A DNA stretch of 32,865 bases from an uncultured Eubacteriales bacterium (GTDB lineage: Bacteria; Bacillota; Clostridia; Lachnospirales; Lachnospiraceae). Made by a program: the position numbers and the translations under genes. Positions 31,697-32,865 of the stretch are shown one piece after another; within the stretch, counting starts at the first letter, position 1; every line of letters begins with the position of its first letter. The notes under the pieces are model-generated. The model saw nothing but the letters and a program-made list of their open reading frames with translations, was not told the DNA's origin and ran no database searches. The stretch covers positions 1 to 32,865 of the forward strand of contig ONEC01000049.1 in assembly GCA_900316715.1 (NCBI GenBank). Reading direction: 5' to 3'.

Positions 31697-32674
31697 TTAC
31701 CTCATCACTTCAAATGCCATATCATACATATCCCTTGCATCTATTGTGTTACGTATGTAATTAGGATTATCCGGTTCATATCTTACATACTTTTCCACCT
31801 CTTCAATAAGGGCAAGGTAAGCTACCGCACATGCATATCTTATTTCAGTTTCTCTGTTAAGTTCTAAAGCTTCTTTTGCCGTCTTGTTGTAGATATCAAG
31901 CTCTTTTTTCTTATCCGTAAGAGGAATCTTCTGTCCGTTTCCAACCGTTATGAAATCTGCCACAGGATCCCCCCAAAAGCCTCTCTCCGGATCGATCCAT
32001 ATAAGCCGGCCTTTATTATACAGGATATTGCTATCCCATAGATCAAAGTTGACCATACAGCAAGGAGCCTTCCTTAAAACCTCCTCATGCCTGTCTATAA
32101 GCCTTATAAACTCTTCTCCGTCAGGAGTATCATATCCGATATCCTTACAGTCCTGCACAAGTCTTCCAGCCATTGAACGCAGAGCCTCATACCAGGAGTC
32201 ATGCAGGCCTGACTGTATATAACCGTATCTGTCATTCCTGATCCCATGTATCTTGGCAAGCATACCGATTTTTTCAGCCCGAACCCTCTCTGCCTCCTCA
32301 GGTGAAAAATCACATTTCCACAGAATCTCCCCCTCCATCATTTCCATAATGAAGCAGTTGCTCTTTATAATCTTACATGAAGTATCAGATGCATATATTT
32401 CAGGGCACAGTATGTCTGTATATTTCTTCATCAGACCATACCAATACACCTCTGACTCCATCATATTATTTTCGTAGCTTAACACAGCAGCATCCTTAGG
32501 AGGTGCAATCTTAAGAACGTAATCCTTCTCATTTTCACACGTTACCTTATAGGCGGCATTGAACTCACCATCTCCAAGATGAGCCGTGCTTATAACCCTG
32601 CCGATTCCTCTGCTTTCAAACAGACTGCATATCTCCTCCGCTGCAGCCTGATATTTAGTTTTGCTTTTTATCAT
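31697..32674 (-). CDS. Aminoglycoside phosphotransferase-like small-molecule kinase (APH family)
   Basis: The 325-residue protein has the APH/choline kinase fold (PF01636). The N-lobe glycine-rich loop THLGDGEFNAAYKV near 36 and the YVLKIAP lysine strand near 52 bind ATP. The catalytic loop CCMVNFDLWDSNILY near 210 has the D-x4-N signature, with Asn-Phe replacing the usual His-Gly before the aspartate. The metal-binding motif is LIWIDPERGFWGDPVADFI. The ATG at 32674 follows AGGAACAGGA and overlaps the stop of a truncated upstream gene by 20 bp. The substrate may be a sugar, an antibiotic or choline; resistance should not be assumed. Confidence 0.88.
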   Translation of the reverse strand: MIKSKTKYQAAAEEICSLFESRGIGRVISTAHLGDGEFNAAYKVTCENEKDYVLKIAPPKDAAVLSYENNMMESEVYWYGLMKKYTDILCPEIYASDTSCKIIKSNCFIMEMMEGEILWKCDFSPEEAERVRAEKIGMLAKIHGIRNDRYGYIQSGLHDSWYEALRSMAGRLVQDCKDIGYDTPDGEEFIRLIDRHEEVLRKAPCCMVNFDLWDSNILYNKGRLIWIDPERGFWGDPVADFITVGNGQKIPLTDKKKELDIYNKTAKEALELNRETEIRYACAVAYLALIEEVEKYVRYEPDNPNYIRNTIDARDMYDMAFEVMR

Positions 32675-32739
32675 ATTCCTGTTCCTCAAGCATTTTCTTT
32701 ATCATCTTGTCAAAATCTGATTCTATCGGTTGAGTCTTA
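32655..32739 (-). pseudogene. 3' remnant of a gene interrupted by the tnpB element
   Basis: In a different frame from the kinase start, 27 codons read KTQPIESDFDKMIKKMLEEQ and seven more, then TAA at 32657-32655. They form a charged amphipathic helix and overlap the kinase start by 20 bp, a typical translational-coupling arrangement. Upstream the frame hits a TAG within the transposon end. I infer the C-terminus of an operon gene whose body lies beyond the element or is lost. The family cannot be named. Confidence 0.6.
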
Positions 32740-32822
32740 GTGAACTACTCCGACTTATAGAAGTCGGAGCTTCCTGCTTCAACCACTACTGCGCTGGCTA
32801 CGATGATACGTAACGGCTCGTC
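32723..32822 (-). ncRNA. Putative omega RNA (TnpB guide RNA), 3' portion with guide
   Basis: The region 3' of the tnpB stop, running through the right-end hairpin, is where TnpB guide RNAs are encoded. The guide is the flanking DNA just beyond the element end. Here the last bases of the element read GGAGTAGTTCAC and the guide would begin TAAGACTCAACCGATAG (32739-32723). The arrangement is known from IS605-type TnpB systems; the boundaries here are estimates. Confidence 0.45.
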
Positions 32823-32865
32823 TTACACAGTGTCCACAGGCGTATAAGTTTGGGCTATTCCATCC
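32740..32865 (-). mobile_element. Right end of an IS200/IS605-type element carrying tnpB
   Basis: The end shows GAAGCAGGAAGCTCCGACTT, the typical subterminal sequence of such elements, with a perfect 9-bp hairpin CTCCGACTT/AAGTCGGAG (32748-32756 and 32761-32769) around ATAG. It closes with GTAGTTCAC at 32740. There is no inverted terminal repeat, as expected for this transposon class. The left end and most of tnpB lie beyond the window. Confidence 0.82.
32823..32865 (-). CDS. tnpB: TnpB RNA-guided nuclease, C-terminal 13 residues
   Basis: Only the tail DGIAQTYTPVDTV followed by TAA lies in the window. A tail ending TPVDTV or similar is common in Clostridial TnpB proteins, and the right-end hairpin follows at once. 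TnpB is the ancestor-type programmable nuclease of IS605 elements. Whether tnpA is present or the nuclease is complete cannot be seen. Confidence 0.75.
   Translation of the reverse strand, partial: DGIAQTYTPVDTV

Noticed and set aside
31697-32674. The APH-like kinase as an antibiotic-resistance gene
   Set aside because: The family also includes choline, homoserine and sugar kinases; catalytic-loop residues before the aspartate differ from those of known resistance enzymes and there is no resistance context.

Overview
The window looks like chromosomal DNA of a Gram-positive anaerobe of the Clostridia, most likely Lachnospiraceae. The reasons are moderate-to-low GC, AAGGAGG-type ribosome binding sites, sigma-A promoters with 17-bp spacers, a cytoplasmic cellobiose phosphorylase with strongly biased codons, YtrA-type GntR regulators with ABC transporters, an acyl-ACP thioesterase paired with its own ACP, and an IS605-type TnpB element at the right edge. 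The family assignment is inference from gene content; no marker gene is present.

Layout. (1) 1-1255, minus strand: a thiamine salvage operon (thiM-thiE, thiE cut by the window edge) behind a TPP riboswitch and an intrinsic terminator. (2) 1292-5475, plus strand: a HIT hydrolase and a GalM-like epimerase in one operon, then a GH94 cellobiose phosphorylase with a long hairpin in its 3' region. (3) 5491-5821: about 3.7 copies of a 73-bp tandem repeat followed by a strong terminator. (4) 5844-6952, minus: a YtrA-like regulator, a truncated ABC ATPase and a small membrane protein, below a perfect 19-bp-arm palindrome. (5) 6976-8954, minus: ACP, acyl-ACP thioesterase and a CE4 deacetylase-like protein. 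(6) 9011-12663, minus: a MacA/MacB-type efflux set. (7) 12837-16900, minus: a two-ATPase, two-permease operon with a YtrA-type regulator. The first ATPase carries a one-base frameshift hidden in what looks like a gap between genes. (8) 17002-17485: a small membrane-anchored protein with its own promoter. (9) 17515-23807: an ABC ATPase, a large FtsX permease and a serine hydrolase in one operon, divergent from a CPBP-type membrane protease. The shared intergenic region holds 11-bp direct repeats typical of OmpR-family binding sites. (10) 23820-26765: response regulator, histidine kinase and a flavodoxin-ferredoxin protein. (11) 26801-28443: a DUF4097 lipoprotein and a membrane protein. (12) 28562-32674: an operon of an aminoglycoside-phosphotransferase-like kinase, a P-loop protein, a DUF3592 membrane protein and a methyltransferase. 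(13) 32655-32865: the 3' end of a tnpB element sitting in the end of a gene that used to precede the kinase.

How the genes work together. The left third is carbon and vitamin metabolism. The HIT protein, sugar epimerase and cellobiose phosphorylase fit intracellular use of cellulose-derived disaccharides. The rest is dominated by envelope transport and sensing: four ABC systems in different states of repair, two YtrA-type regulators, one two-component system, a CPBP protease, a surface serine hydrolase and a DUF4097 lipoprotein. I read 17.5-28.5 kb as a likely response island for envelope or peptide stress, in which the two-component system controls the ABC-FtsX-serine hydrolase operon and the divergent CPBP gene. 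That is inference from promoter architecture and proximity. Several loci show recent decay or rearrangement: the deletion fusion near 6.11 kb, the frameshift near 16.18 kb and the transposon junction at 32.74 kb.
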